Part shown: positions 36,641 to 46,485 of the stretch, one piece after another
Numbering within the stretch: the stretch's first letter is position 1
Layout of the letters: every line of letters starts with the position of its first letter
DNA from: Mycoplasmopsis meleagridis
Lineage (GTDB): Bacteria > Bacillota_I > Bacilli_A > Mycoplasmatales > Metamycoplasmataceae
Assembly: GCF_900660695.1 (NCBI RefSeq)
Contig: NZ_LR215042.1
Coordinates: 186,001-250,000, forward strand
DNA length: 64,000 nucleotides
Reading direction: 5' to 3'
Translations under genes and position numbers: made by a program
The notes under the pieces: generated by a model
Told to the model about the DNA's origin: nothing
The model's input: only the letters and a program-made list of their open reading frames with translations
Databases searched by the model: none

Positions 36641-37061
36641 CCCTGATAAAAAAAGAGAAATAATCATGCAACATTATTTAAATCCTAGTTTTAAAAAGAG
36701 TAATTTATTGAATATAAAGATAGAAAAATTTGGACAAAGTTGTAGTGATCATTTACTTTTTAATTATGAAGTTAAAGAAAAAAAAATAACTAATTTATAT
36801 TATGATGGACAAGGATGTGCATTTTTTTTAGCATCAAGTGATATTCTTTGTTCTTATTTAAACAATAAAAGTATTCCAGAAGCTATTAGTTTTTTAAAAA
36901 CTTATCAAAAATTAATTCGTGAAGAAAGCAAATTAACTAAGGAAGAAGAAAAAATGTTGGATCAACTAATGGTTTTTGATAACGTTAAAGCTCATTATAA
37001 TCGTGTTAATTGTTGTTTAATGCTTGCTGATTCTTTATTAGAAAAATTAGAAAATGAATAA
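36630..37061 (+). CDS. sufU: Fe-S assembly protein SufU
   Basis: Zinc-dependent sulfur acceptor for SufS. 143 residues with the three conserved cysteine sites of the family: GQSCSDHLLF, GQGCAFFLAS and NRVNCCLML. Translation from TTG at 36630 gives the expected N-terminus (LFNPDKKREIIMQHYLNP) and has AAAGGGGG about eight bases upstream; the next ATG (36666) would cut the first family helix. It overlaps sufS upstream and dinB downstream (eight bases), so this is a tightly coupled unit. No other suf genes are in the window. Confidence 0.9.
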   Translation: MLFNPDKKREIIMQHYLNPSFKKSNLLNIKIEKFGQSCSDHLLFNYEVKEKKITNLYYDGQGCAFFLASSDILCSYLNNKSIPEAISFLKTYQKLIREESKLTKEEEKMLDQLMVFDNVKAHYNRVNCCLMLADSLLEKLENE

Positions 37062-38334
37062 AGTAATTTTTCATATAGATTTTGATTCTTACTTTGTAAG
37101 CGCCCATAGATCAATAGATAGTTCATTGATAAATAAACCAGTAGCAATAGGAAGAAAATTTAAACGCTCCATTGCTTCTTCTGTTAGTTATGAACTTAAA
37201 AATAAAGGTATTAAAGCAGGCTATCCTAACTACAAAATTTTAGCAATTGAACCAAAAACTATTTTTGTAAATCCAGATTTTGCTCTTTATACTAGAATTT
37301 CTTCACAAATTTTTGAATATTTATTCACTAATATTAGTAATAAAATTGAAATTTATTCTATTGATGAATGCTGAATTGATGTTAGTAATTTAGCTAAAAA
37401 AAATGATCCTTTAGAATTAGCTAGAAAAATCCAACGCAACATTAAAAATTTATTTAAAATACCTATTTCAATAGGCATTTCGTATAATAAATTTTTTGCA
37501 AAAATGGCTACTTCTTTAGCTAAACCTTATGGTGTATTGTTAATTGATTACAATAATTTTAGAAAATTAATTTGGCCTTTATCTATCGACAAATATTTTG
37601 GAATAGGTAAATCCTCTTTACCCAAGATTTTAAATTTAAATATTAAAACTATTGGTGATTTAGCTAATTTTAGTTCTACTAATTCCTATTTGTATGATAT
37701 TTTTAAATCAAGAACAAGGTTAATAATTGATCAAGCTAATGGTAATGGTTCAGATGTTATTTTAAGTGACAACAATCATCCTAAAAGTCTTGGTGTAGAT
37801 TTAACTTTTATGGGCGATGATATTGATGATTATGAACAATTAGTTAATATTTTAAAAGAACAAGTTAGAGAAATTTGTAATAAAGCTTTTTTAAGAGGAT
37901 TGGTTTCTGATGTTGTAGCTATAAATTTGCGTGATAAAAATAAAAAATGAAATGGAGTACAAAAAAAACTTAAAGTTTATTCTAACGAATTTAATTTTAT
38001 TTTTAACAACGTAATTAAGCTATTTGATAGTAAATGAAATAAAAAAGCATTAAGAGGTATAGGTGTTAAATTAATGAATGTAAAAGATGAAGAATTTGTG
38101 GCAATAACGTCTCCAATAATTAATGATGAAAGTGATTCAAATTACAACAATTTCTCTTTTTCTATTAGCAAGGAAAAAAAGCAAAAAAGAAATGAAATTA
38201 ATTCATTAATAGATTTAGTCAACAAAGTAACAAAAAATAATTCAACAATGAGAGCAGATAAATATGAAAAACAAAGCAAAACTTTTTTACACCAAACTAA
38301 ATTTATTAATCAAGATTTTATAAAGAAAGGTTAG
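37054..38334 (+). CDS. dinB: Y-family DNA polymerase IV (DinB)
   Basis: Error-prone translesion polymerase, 426 residues. Catalytic acidic residues are D9 in FHIDFDSYF and D104/E105 in YSIDECW. The thumb helix-hairpin-helix (KYFGIGKSSLPKILNL, IKTIGDLANF) and the little-finger domain follow. The C-terminus is lysine-rich, and I see no good beta-clamp motif. It starts inside the end of sufU and is followed by nadD after two bases. Confidence 0.93.
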
Positions 38335-38336
38335 TT

Positions 38337-39431
38337 ATGAAAATAGGGCTTTATGGAGGGTCATTCAATCCTGTTCATTCAGGTCATATAAAAATTGCTA
38401 ATTTGGCCATAAATGAGCTTAATTTAGACAAATTGATATTTATTCCTGCGGCGGTTAATCCTTTTAAAAAGAAACAAAAAAACGCTCCTAGTCAGGATCG
38501 CATTAACATGTTAAATTTAGCTATTGAAAATAGCAAAAAAATGGAAATTTCTGATTTTGAAATCAAAAGAGGTGGTGTAAGTTATACTTTCGAAACTATT
38601 CGCTACTTTAAAAATAAATTTAAAGATCATGAATTATTTTTTGTTATGGGAAGTGATTTATTAGCTAAATTGCATAAGTGAGAAAATATTGATGAAATTT
38701 CTAAAAAATGTCAATTAGTAGTTTTTAGAAGACAAAAAAGAATTCCTACTTCAAACATTAAAAAATTCAATATTAAAGTTTTAAAAAATGAAATCTTTAA
38801 TGAATCATCAACTTCTATTAGAAATGGTTTTTTAGAACAAACTCCTTGAAAAGTAAATGAATATATAGGTAAAAATTATTTATATGCTTTTGAATTAGTT
38901 CATAATATTTTAAAAGTTGATCCTAAAAGAGCAAAACATTGTGTTAAAGCAGCAGAATTTGCTTCTAAATTAGCTAAAAATTTAAATTACAACGTAAAAG
39001 TGGCTTATCATGCCGGATTATTTCATGATATAGCTAAAAGATTCAGTGAAGAATTTAGTTACAACTTAATAAAAAAATATACCAAAAATTTTAGTAAGGA
39101 AAAATATCCTAAAGAATTTCTGCATCAAGTTTGTGGTGCTTTATGAGTTGAAAAAATTTATAAAAATGATAATAAAGAATTAATTCATGCCATAAGTATT
39201 CACACTTCCTTAGATTTAGAATTAAATTTACTAGACAAAATTATTTTTGTTGCTGATAAAATATGTGATGGAAGAGCTTTTGAAGGGGTACAGAAATTAA
39301 GAAAATTAGCCCTTGAAAATTTTGATTTAGCTTTTAAAGAAATAGTAAAGCTTAATTATAAATTTAATCTTGATAAAGGCGTTAAATTTGATAAAAAAGC
39401 TCTTGAAATATACAACAAATGAATGAATTAA
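38337..39431 (+). CDS. nadD: NadD-YqeK fusion: nicotinate-nucleotide adenylyltransferase plus HD-domain hydrolase
   Basis: 364 residues. The first 190 form NadD, which adds AMP to nicotinate mononucleotide in NAD synthesis: GGSFNPVHSGHI carries the (H/T)xGH nucleotidyl motif, and STSIRNG the C-terminal ATP-binding block. Residues from about 195 are an HD domain of the YqeK type (HCVKAAEFASKLA, then YHAGLFHDIAK with the HD pair), a family described as diadenosine tetraphosphate hydrolase. In Firmicutes the two are neighbouring genes; the fused form is common in mollicutes. The last 13 bases overlap the pseudouridine synthase gene. Confidence 0.93.
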
Positions 39432-40183
39432 AAATGAAAGAAAAATCAATTAGATTACAAAAAATTATCGCCAATAGTGGTTTTTGCTCTAGAAGAGAAG
39501 CTGAAAAATATATTTTTAATAGTAAGGTTAAAGTAAATAATAAAATTGCTAAAATAGGACAACTAGCTTCCTATGATGACAAAATTGAAATTAATAATCA
39601 ACTAATTAGTTTCAATAATTTTAAGCTAGTATATTTTTTGTTAAACAAACCTAAAAAAACCATTTCTAGTGCCAAAGACCCACAAAAAAGAACAACTGTT
39701 GTAGATTTGATAAAAACTGATCAAAGAATAGTTCCTGTAGGAAGATTAGACTATAATACAACCGGCGCTCTATTATTAACAAATGATTTAAATTTAGTAA
39801 ATAAATTAACTCATCCTAAATACCAAATCATTCGTGTTTATAGGGCAAGAATTAATATTCCTTTAACATTAAAAGAATTTAAAGAGATAAATAGAGGAAT
39901 CATAGTTAATGGCAAAATTTCTCATCAAATAGTAGATCAAGTTGCTGATAAATCATATTTAATTCAATTACATGTTGGTTCATATCATCACATCAAGGAA
40001 TTATTTAAATATTTCAATAGAGAAGTTATTAACTTAAAAAGAATTTCCTACGCCAATTTAACAGTTGAAAAAATGCCTGAAGGAAGTTATAGATCTTTAA
40101 AAATTAAAGAAATTAAAGATTTAAAAAGATTAGTTAGAGAGCAAGAAAACAAATTAAATTTAAACAATGAAAAACAAAATTAA
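39419..40183 (+). CDS. rluB: Pseudouridine synthase, RluB/RsuA family
   Basis: A 254-residue enzyme for pseudouridine in rRNA. The N-terminal S4 domain (RLQKIIANSGFCSRREAEKY) binds RNA. The catalytic aspartate is in VPVGRLDYNTTGALLLTND, and HVGSYHHIKELFKYF is a later family block. The Lys/Glu-rich tail overlaps the start of the lipoprotein gene by 17 bases. Which rRNA site it modifies (RluB or RsuA type) cannot be settled from the sequence alone; RluB is the more likely. Confidence 0.9.
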   Translation: MNELKMKEKSIRLQKIIANSGFCSRREAEKYIFNSKVKVNNKIAKIGQLASYDDKIEINNQLISFNNFKLVYFLLNKPKKTISSAKDPQKRTTVVDLIKTDQRIVPVGRLDYNTTGALLLTNDLNLVNKLTHPKYQIIRVYRARINIPLTLKEFKEINRGIIVNGKISHQIVDQVADKSYLIQLHVGSYHHIKELFKYFNREVINLKRISYANLTVEKMPEGSYRSLKIKEIKDLKRLVREQENKLNLNNEKQN

Positions 40184-41285
40184 ATTATTTTTAACCTTTT
40201 CTTCAATTTCCTTATTGCCACTATTAGCTTTTTCTTGTCAAAGCAGTTTTTATGATTTAACAAGAGTTCTAGAGGCAAATTATAGTAATGAAATTCATAA
40301 ATTATTTTCTCAATATAAAGTAAATTATGAAAAATTTAGCGACTTTTTTGCCCTTAGTGATAATAGCAAGGAAAATGCTTTTAGCTATTTTTATAATCGT
40401 TGATTTAAAGCAAATAAAATAAGTAGTTATTTTGCAGCAAATGTTTTAAATAATTCTAAAGTAAATACAATTTTAATGCTTAGTGATGAGAATAAAGATA
40501 TAGGCTATTTTGAAAACAATACTTTTATATCATTAAAAAATACATTTAATGCTTTCTTAACTGATTTTAGTATGAATGAAATTGATTATACTAATAATTT
40601 TATGAGTAAAATGAATCGTTTTTGAATGCTTAATAATGAAATGAAAGATATTATCAATGATGATGCTAGAGCATATTCAAATTGATCTTTTAGCGAATTT
40701 TATAATCAATTTTTCAATAGCGATTTAGGAAATGATTATCCTTTGTTTAAAAATACGGATAATCCAAGTGAAAATAGAGAAATTTTTAATGACCGTTTAA
40801 ATGATATTTTTAATAGATTTAATAATGAATATAAAGCAAAAATTTTTAACGAAGATATAAAGAATATAGATTATTCTAAGTTGGGTTTCTCTCTTCAAGC
40901 AGATGGAACCTATGGTCATTCTCATGCTTTAATTAACTTATGAAATGAATGAAATTCAATGACTTTGGTCTATTATAAAGATAAAGAAATAGTAACAGAT
41001 AAAAATAATCGTTTGAAAATTATTAAAGATTTATTTTCAGATTTTAAAAGTTTAAATAAAGATAACAAAACAATTTATATTATTGATAAAAATGATGATA
41101 AGAAAAATTTTAATTTATCTAATTTCCTTATTTCATGGGAAGATTTAGTAAAAAATAATAATATTGAAATTGAAAAAAATAATAATTCTTTTAATAATTT
41201 TAAGAAACATTTATTAGATTCATCTAACAACATGATTTCTATTGCTAAAAGAATAATTAATACTATAAAAAACTATAATAATTAA
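40167..41285 (+). CDS. Surface lipoprotein, unknown function
   Basis: A 372-residue lipoprotein. The signal peptide ends in LLPLLAFSC with lipid-bearing C24. The mature part is hydrophilic, rich in Asn, Lys and Asp, with clustered aromatic residues (AYSNWSFSEFYNQFFN, later LINLWNEWNSMTLVYY). I recall mollicute lipoproteins named for such aromatic clusters, but I cannot confirm membership. It overlaps the pseudouridine synthase gene, an odd partner, and ends at a terminator. Exposure on the cell surface is expected from lipidation. Confidence 0.85.
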
Positions 41286-41310
41286 AGAGAATTAGTTTTC
41301 TCTTTTTTTT
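41284..41310 (+). terminator. Terminator after the lipoprotein gene
   Basis: AAAGAGAA, loop TTAGTT, TTCTCTTT then a T run. It overlaps the stop codon. Confidence 0.85.
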
Positions 41311-41357
41311 ATATTATTTTTATTAGTAAAAACTTAAATGATTAAGAATTATTTTTA

Positions 41358-41363
41358 TATAAT
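41358..41363 (+). promoter_or_regulatory. -10 box of the potABCD leader
   Basis: TATAAT only six bases before the ATG at 41370; transcription would start at or beside the start codon, giving a leaderless small ORF. Confidence 0.5.
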
Positions 41364-41369
41364 TACCCC

Positions 41370-41516
41370 ATGAAAATAGCTAATTATTGAAAAAAAGATA
41401 AATTAATTAACATGAAAATTTTATCTATTTTTAATGAAGATAAAAATCCTTCATTAGCATTTTTTGTTATCGAATATACCCAAAACATTTTTGATTTAAT
41501 ATCCTCTTTGAATTAG
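41370..41516 (+). CDS. 48-residue peptide upstream of potA, possibly leaderless
   Basis: A short ORF (MKIANYWKKDKLINM..., one TGA Trp) ending DLISSLN. It has no ribosome binding site but sits directly behind a TATAAT box. No family is recognised. Its last four codons and stop form the left arm of a hairpin whose right arm includes the potA ribosome binding site, so translation of the peptide could control potA. Conservation of the peptide would be the main test; it could be chance. Confidence 0.4.
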
Positions 41517-41542
41517 TTATTTTCAATAATTATTCAAAGGAG
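41503..41542 (+). promoter_or_regulatory. Hairpin sequestering the potA ribosome binding site
   Basis: Left 41507-41521 pairs with right 41525-41538: 7 bp, one bulged base, 7 bp (one G-U), loop TTC. The stem can extend as CCTC (41503-41506) against GGAG (41539-41542) with one mismatch. AAAGGAG of potA (41536-41542) is therefore inside the stem. There is no T run, so it is not a terminator. Confidence 0.65.
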
Positions 41543-41546
41543 ATAT

Positions 41547-42914
41547 ATGAAAAAAACAAGCAATCAACATATTATTGAATTAATTGACGTTGTTAAAGAA
41601 TTTGATGAAAAATTAGTTTTAGATCATGTTGATTTAAAAATTAATAAAGGTGAATTTGTAACATTGTTAGGTCCTTCAGGTTCAGGCAAAACAACTATTT
41701 TGCGTTTAATTGCTGGATTTGAATGAGCTACACGTGGTGAAATTAAATTTAATGGTCTTGACATTAAAGACTTGCCTGCACATGCACGTGATTTATCAAC
41801 AATTTTTCAAGATTATGCTTTATTTCCTCATTTAAATGTTGAAGGAAATATTAAATACGGTTTAGTATTAAAGAGAAAACCTAAAGAACACATTGAACCA
41901 AAATATCAAAAATTACTTACAGAAAAAATTAAACAATGAGAAAAGAAAAGCCAATTAGAAAGAACTAAACTTGATCGTATCCAAAATGAATACGAAAAAG
42001 AAATGCAAAATTTTAGACCTTCAAGTCGTCAATATAAGAAGAGACAAAAATGATTAGACGATTCAGATTTTAAATATTCATATTGGGAATATTATGTTAA
42101 TTCACAAATCGAAAAATTTGAAAAAAAATATTTAACAAGAAAATTAACTAAAATGGAAATTCAAAAAGAAGTTAATAATATTGTTAAACTAGTAGGTCTA
42201 GAAGGCAATGAAAAGAAAAGTATTAATGAACTTTCAGGCGGAATGAAACAACGTGTTGCTTTAGCTCGTTCTCTAGTTATCGAACCTGAAATTTTACTTT
42301 TAGATGAACCTTTAAGTGCTCTTGATGCAAAGATTCGTCAGAGAATGCAAGTTTTGTTGAGAACTATTCAACAAAAATTAGGCCTTACTTTTATCTTTGT
42401 TACTCATGATCAAGCTGAAGCGCTTGAACTTTCAGATAGAGTAGCTGTTGTTAGAGATGGCAAAATAGAACAATATGATACACCAAAAGCAATTTACGAT
42501 TATCCGGTAAATAAATGGGTTGCGAATTTTATTGGTGAATCAAATATTTATAATGGTATTTTTGTTGAAGGCGGCAATGTAAGTATTTGAGACAATAGAA
42601 TTTATAAAACAATTCATAATGAGGATGAATTTACTATTGGTCAAGAAGTCGATGTTTTAATTAGGCCAGAAGATATTGATATAGTCGATACTGATAGAGA
42701 AAAAGGCAACAAATTAAAAGGAAAAATAATTAATTTAACTTACAGAGGAAGTTATTATTATCTAAAATTAGAATTAGAAAATAAACAAATTATTTATGTA
42801 GAAACAGCAAAGAAATTTAATGATAATGAAGACGTTTATATTAGTTGAACAATTGATTCTATTCATTTAATGCCAAAAGATAAGAAATGAGACTATTCAG
42901 CTGATGTTAAATAA
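41547..42914 (+). CDS. potA: Spermidine/putrescine ABC transporter ATPase PotA
   Basis: 455 residues. Walker A is GPSGSGKT (42-49), the Q-loop is in [19 protein letters not shown], and the signature is [15 protein letters not shown]. Walker B is [12 protein letters not shown], and [15 protein letters not shown] holds the H-loop. About 100 lysine/glutamate-rich residues are inserted between Q-loop and signature. The C-terminal regulatory TOBE-type domain ([11 protein letters not shown]) follows. The gene overlaps potB by 11 bases. Polyamine specificity is inferred from the potABCD gene order and the PotD-like protein. Confidence 0.92.
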
Positions 42915-43737
42915 AATTACAAATATTTTTGCTAATAATAAACGTCTAAGTTTACTTTCTATTTTCTTTATTATTGCTATTTTTTTCATTCTTTTACCAA
43001 TTCTTTTAATTGTTATTAATGCTTTAACTCCTAGAGAAAATTTTGATTCATTTTCTTTAGTTAAAGAAAAAAATACTTGAATTCAAATTGGCAGAAGTCT
43101 TAAAGTAGGCTCAATAAGCGCTTTAATATGCTTAGTTATAGCTTTTCCTTATTCATACATAATAGCAATGACTAAAAATAAATACTTACCTATTTTTGCA
43201 ATGAGTTTGATTATTAGTCCTATGATAATTTTTACAATTGCGCGTTTGTATGCTATTAGAGGTTTTTTTCTTTCAATTTTTGATTCTCAATCATTAAATT
43301 CCGAATGATTTTTAGTAATAGGCTTAACCTATTTGAATTTGCCTTTAATGATTATGCCGCTTTATTCAGTTCTTAAAGATATGCCAAAAAATATTTTAGA
43401 AGCAAGTGAAGATTTAGGATACAACAAGTTACAAACAATGTTTAGAGTTGTTATTCCTTATAGTTTAAAAGCAATCATTAGTGGTTTAGGACTAATTTTT
43501 CTCTCTTCAGCAACTAACTTTGTAATTAGTGATAAACTAGTTCCTGATAAAAATTCTGTTCCTTTAATTGGTGCTGTTATTAATGATTTTTCTAATCCTG
43601 CTAATGAATTTGCTTTGTCGAGGGGAACAGCAATTGTTCTAGTTGTTTCGGCCCTTTTTATAGGAATATATGCATTAATACAATTTTTACCTAAAGTGAT
43701 TTCTAAATTTAATAAAAGAGGTTGGAGATATGAATAA
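42904..43737 (+). CDS. potB: Polyamine ABC transporter permease PotB
   Basis: A 277-residue inner-membrane permease with six predicted helices. The first (LLSIFFIIAIFFILLPILL) follows a short basic N-terminus. The EAA loop is DMPKNILEASEDLGYNKLQTMFRVVIPYSLK, typical of the PotB/PotC class. It ends with KRGWRYE and overlaps potC by eight bases. Confidence 0.92.
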
Positions 43738-44632
43738 ATTGGTTTCTTTTATTAAACATTCCTATATTTATATTATTTTAGCTTTAACATATATTCCTTT
43801 ATGCTTTGCGGTTGTTTTTAGTTTCAATAAACCTAGCGATAAAGGATTTCTAAGTTCCTATTGAAATAGATTTAGTGATGAAGCTTGAGTAAATTTTTGA
43901 GAAAACGGTAGAGATGTAGCTTTAATCAATTCATTAATAATTGCTCTATTTACAGCACTTTTAGTAATTATTATTTCTTTGATAACTGTTTTTGCATTGT
44001 GAAGACAAAGAAATAAAAAAATTGCTTCAGCAGTCAATTCGATAACTAATATACCTCTAATTAATCCCGATAATATTACAGCTATAGGATTGGTTTTAGT
44101 TTTTGGTTTACTTTTTGGTACTTTAGCTAATACTGAAGAAGGTTTAATAAGAGGAATTGTAGGACATACTATTATGTCTCTTCCTTATGGAATTACTTTA
44201 ATGCTTCCTAGAAGCGATAAATTTAATAAATCACTTTTAGAAGCTAGTCAAGATTTAGGCTTTTCTCCTATTAGATCATGGTTTAAAACTTATTTTATTT
44301 ACATGATTCCTTCAATTATTTTTAGTGGAATTGTCGCTGCTTTTTTATCTCTAGATGATTTTATTATCTTGAGAACTTTAACTAATACTTCTACTTTAGG
44401 AACTAAACTTTATGAAAGTGATTTTCAAGCATGAGGTTTAGTTGTTGGTGCAGCTTTAATGTTTCTTACTATCATAGGTAATTTTGTTTGAATATTCTAC
44501 AAAATAAAAAATAATAAAAAAATTAGCAAAAAAACAAGCGATAAAAATTTATTTGTTAGATTAAAAAATAATTCAAATACTACTACCGAAGAATTTGTTC
44601 TTAAAAAAGGAGCAAATGATGGCACAAAATAG
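43730..44632 (+). CDS. potC: Polyamine ABC transporter permease PotC
   Basis: A 300-residue permease partner of PotB. The first helix (YIYIILALTYIPLCFAVVFS) leads into the family block FNKPSDKGF. Further helices and the EAA loop LLEASQDLGFSPIRSWFKTYF follow, then the conserved FLSLDDFIILRTLT. The last 40 residues are a polar tail. Its end overlaps the potD start by 14 bases. Confidence 0.92.
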
Positions 44633-46352
44633 ATTTTTAAAATTGATGAAAGAAAAAATTTTTAATAAGAAAAATTTTTATGTGCTTCTTAGTGTAAGCT
44701 TTATTAGTGCTTTGGCAGCTTCTTTAACTTATAAATACAATAATCCTTTTAAACCAACTTTTTACAACTATAAACAATATATAGAAGAAGATATCAAAAA
44801 AGATATTGAAAAAGAATTTGACTATAAAGAATTTGATACTTTAAATCAATTTACTGTTGCGATTTTAACAAATAAAGCAATAGCTGGAATAGGTTCAGAT
44901 TCTCAAGCGGTTACTTTAATTAAAAAAGATAAATTACAAAAAATTGATTTTTATAAATTATTTCCTGAAACATTTAATAACCCTGAAAATAAAAATAAAA
45001 AAGTTGATGAAATTTTAAAATCATTATATTCAGATGTTGTTTGAAATCATTTGGTTTCTTATGATGATGATCTTAAAACTGATGAATTTGGTCATAATTT
45101 TTCAGATGGACCAAGACATTTATGAGAATATTTTGTTCCTTATTTTGCACAAGATATGGTTATTGCTTACAATCCTTCAAAAATACTAAATCTTGATTCT
45201 TATAATTTTAATTTAGAAGATTATTATGCTCTTGATAAAAAAATCATTAAAGAAGTAAGTAGTCAAAGAGAAAATGATCCTTCTTGATCTCCTTGATCAA
45301 TGTATAGCATTTTAAAAGTACTTAAAGAAAATGGTTTTAATAATTTAGAAATAACTGATGCTGTTAGAGACAATATGATTTATGGTTCAGCATACCATTT
45401 TGATAAGGAAACTGGGAAATATACTAATGATTTAGCAACAGGCCAAGGACAAGATTTTGGCCAAATTAATGATATTAATAAATTTATTAAGTTATTTAAT
45501 GAACATTTAAAAGAGGAATATAAAAATGATAATTTATATCCAAATAATGTTCTTAAACTAAGTGAATTACAAAATGATTTAAATAATTTTGTTAATAAAA
45601 CACAAAATGGTTACAGTAATTTTAAAGAATTAATTGATCAATTTTCTAATTTGATTAAAAATTCTACTGGTTATAAATTAAACGATGAAAAAGTTAATTT
45701 TATTGGCAATGGTTTAGAATTAGTTGATCGTTTAATAAGTCCTGCTTCAGAAATTAATGTAGGTGTTATTTATAATGGCGATACTATTGATGCCTATAGT
45801 GCTAATGATAATAATAGCAGTGTAAGAGATGGTGTTGTTAGATATTTAAGACCAAAAGATAATTTACTATTGGTGGATGGTTTAGTAATTGTAAAAGATA
45901 CTAACGAAAAAATTTCTAATAAAATTTATGATTTAGCTAAAAATACTTTTTTAGATGGAATTGACCTTAAACAAGAAGAATACGATAAATTAAATGACGA
46001 ACAAAAACTTGATTTAGGAGCAATTAAAAATTTTGATACAGTAGGCTATACTGTTGCTTATAAAAGACTTGTCGACTATGTTAAAAATGAATATTTTAAT
46101 TACATTAAAGACCAGGAAAAACCCGAATCAATGCAAAATATTGATGATGTAAAATGAAACAAATATCTTGATTATGAAGTAGCTTATGTAAATAATCTTT
46201 TTGACATTAATGATGTTTACAAAGTTTGAAAAGATGAATCAAATCCAAATGATTTTTACTCATATAAAGTTGTTCACCATAGTATTAAACCAGTTGATCA
46301 AAAGGCTTTAACTGATATTGAAACCTATTGAAATTTACAAATTAAAAAATAA
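44619..46352 (+). CDS. potD: Polyamine-binding protein PotD, membrane-anchored without lipobox
   Basis: A 577-residue extracytoplasmic binding protein, longer than the usual 350. After a basic start (MAQNRFLKLMKEKIFNKKN) there is one hydrophobic segment (YVLLSVSFISALAASLTY) and no cysteine, so it looks anchored by an uncleaved helix or released by signal peptidase rather than lipidated. Later blocks with PotD-like flavour are YFVPYFAQDMVIAYNPSK and NVGVIYNGDTIDAYS. AGGAG at 44608-44612 fits the ATG at 44619 best; a preceding ATG (44616) is also possible. The call rests largely on position after potABC. Confidence 0.78.
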
Positions 46353-46356
46353 TATT

Positions 46357-46389
46357 AAAAATCAGCTTATGATAAAAAAGCTGATTTTT
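46357..46389 (+). terminator. Terminator after potD
   Basis: AAAAATCAGCTT, nine-base loop, AAGCTGATTTTT: a 12-base stem ending the pot operon. Confidence 0.9.
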
Positions 46390-46404
46390 AAATATATAAT
46401 TTTA

Positions 46405-46475
46405 AAATAAAAAGCCTGTTTAAAACAGACATGACATGAGATAAACTCGATATCGGCTCACGAAAATTATAGCAT
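46405..46475. other. Structured intergenic element between potD and dnaE
   Basis: Unusually G+C-rich for the region. On the plus strand it could fold as a three-way junction: AGCC/GGCU closing stem, CUGU(UUAAA)ACAG hairpin and GAG(AUAAA)CUC hairpin, 30 bases before dnaE. On the minus strand a perfect extended -10 (TGCTATAAT, 46466-46474) and a final hairpin plus T run (GTCTGT ... ACAGGC TTTTTATTTT) would define an RNA of about 55-60 bases. A 13-codon ATG ORF (46431-46472) also lies here. I cannot match it to a known riboswitch or sRNA. Confidence 0.4.
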
Positions 46476-46485
46476 AAGAGGAAAG

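Noticed and set aside
41503-41542. The pre-potA hairpin as a terminator
   Set aside because: No T run follows and the right arm contains the potA ribosome binding site.
46431-46472. 13-codon ORF before dnaE as a leader peptide
   Set aside because: No ribosome binding site and no family; kept only as part of the structured element.
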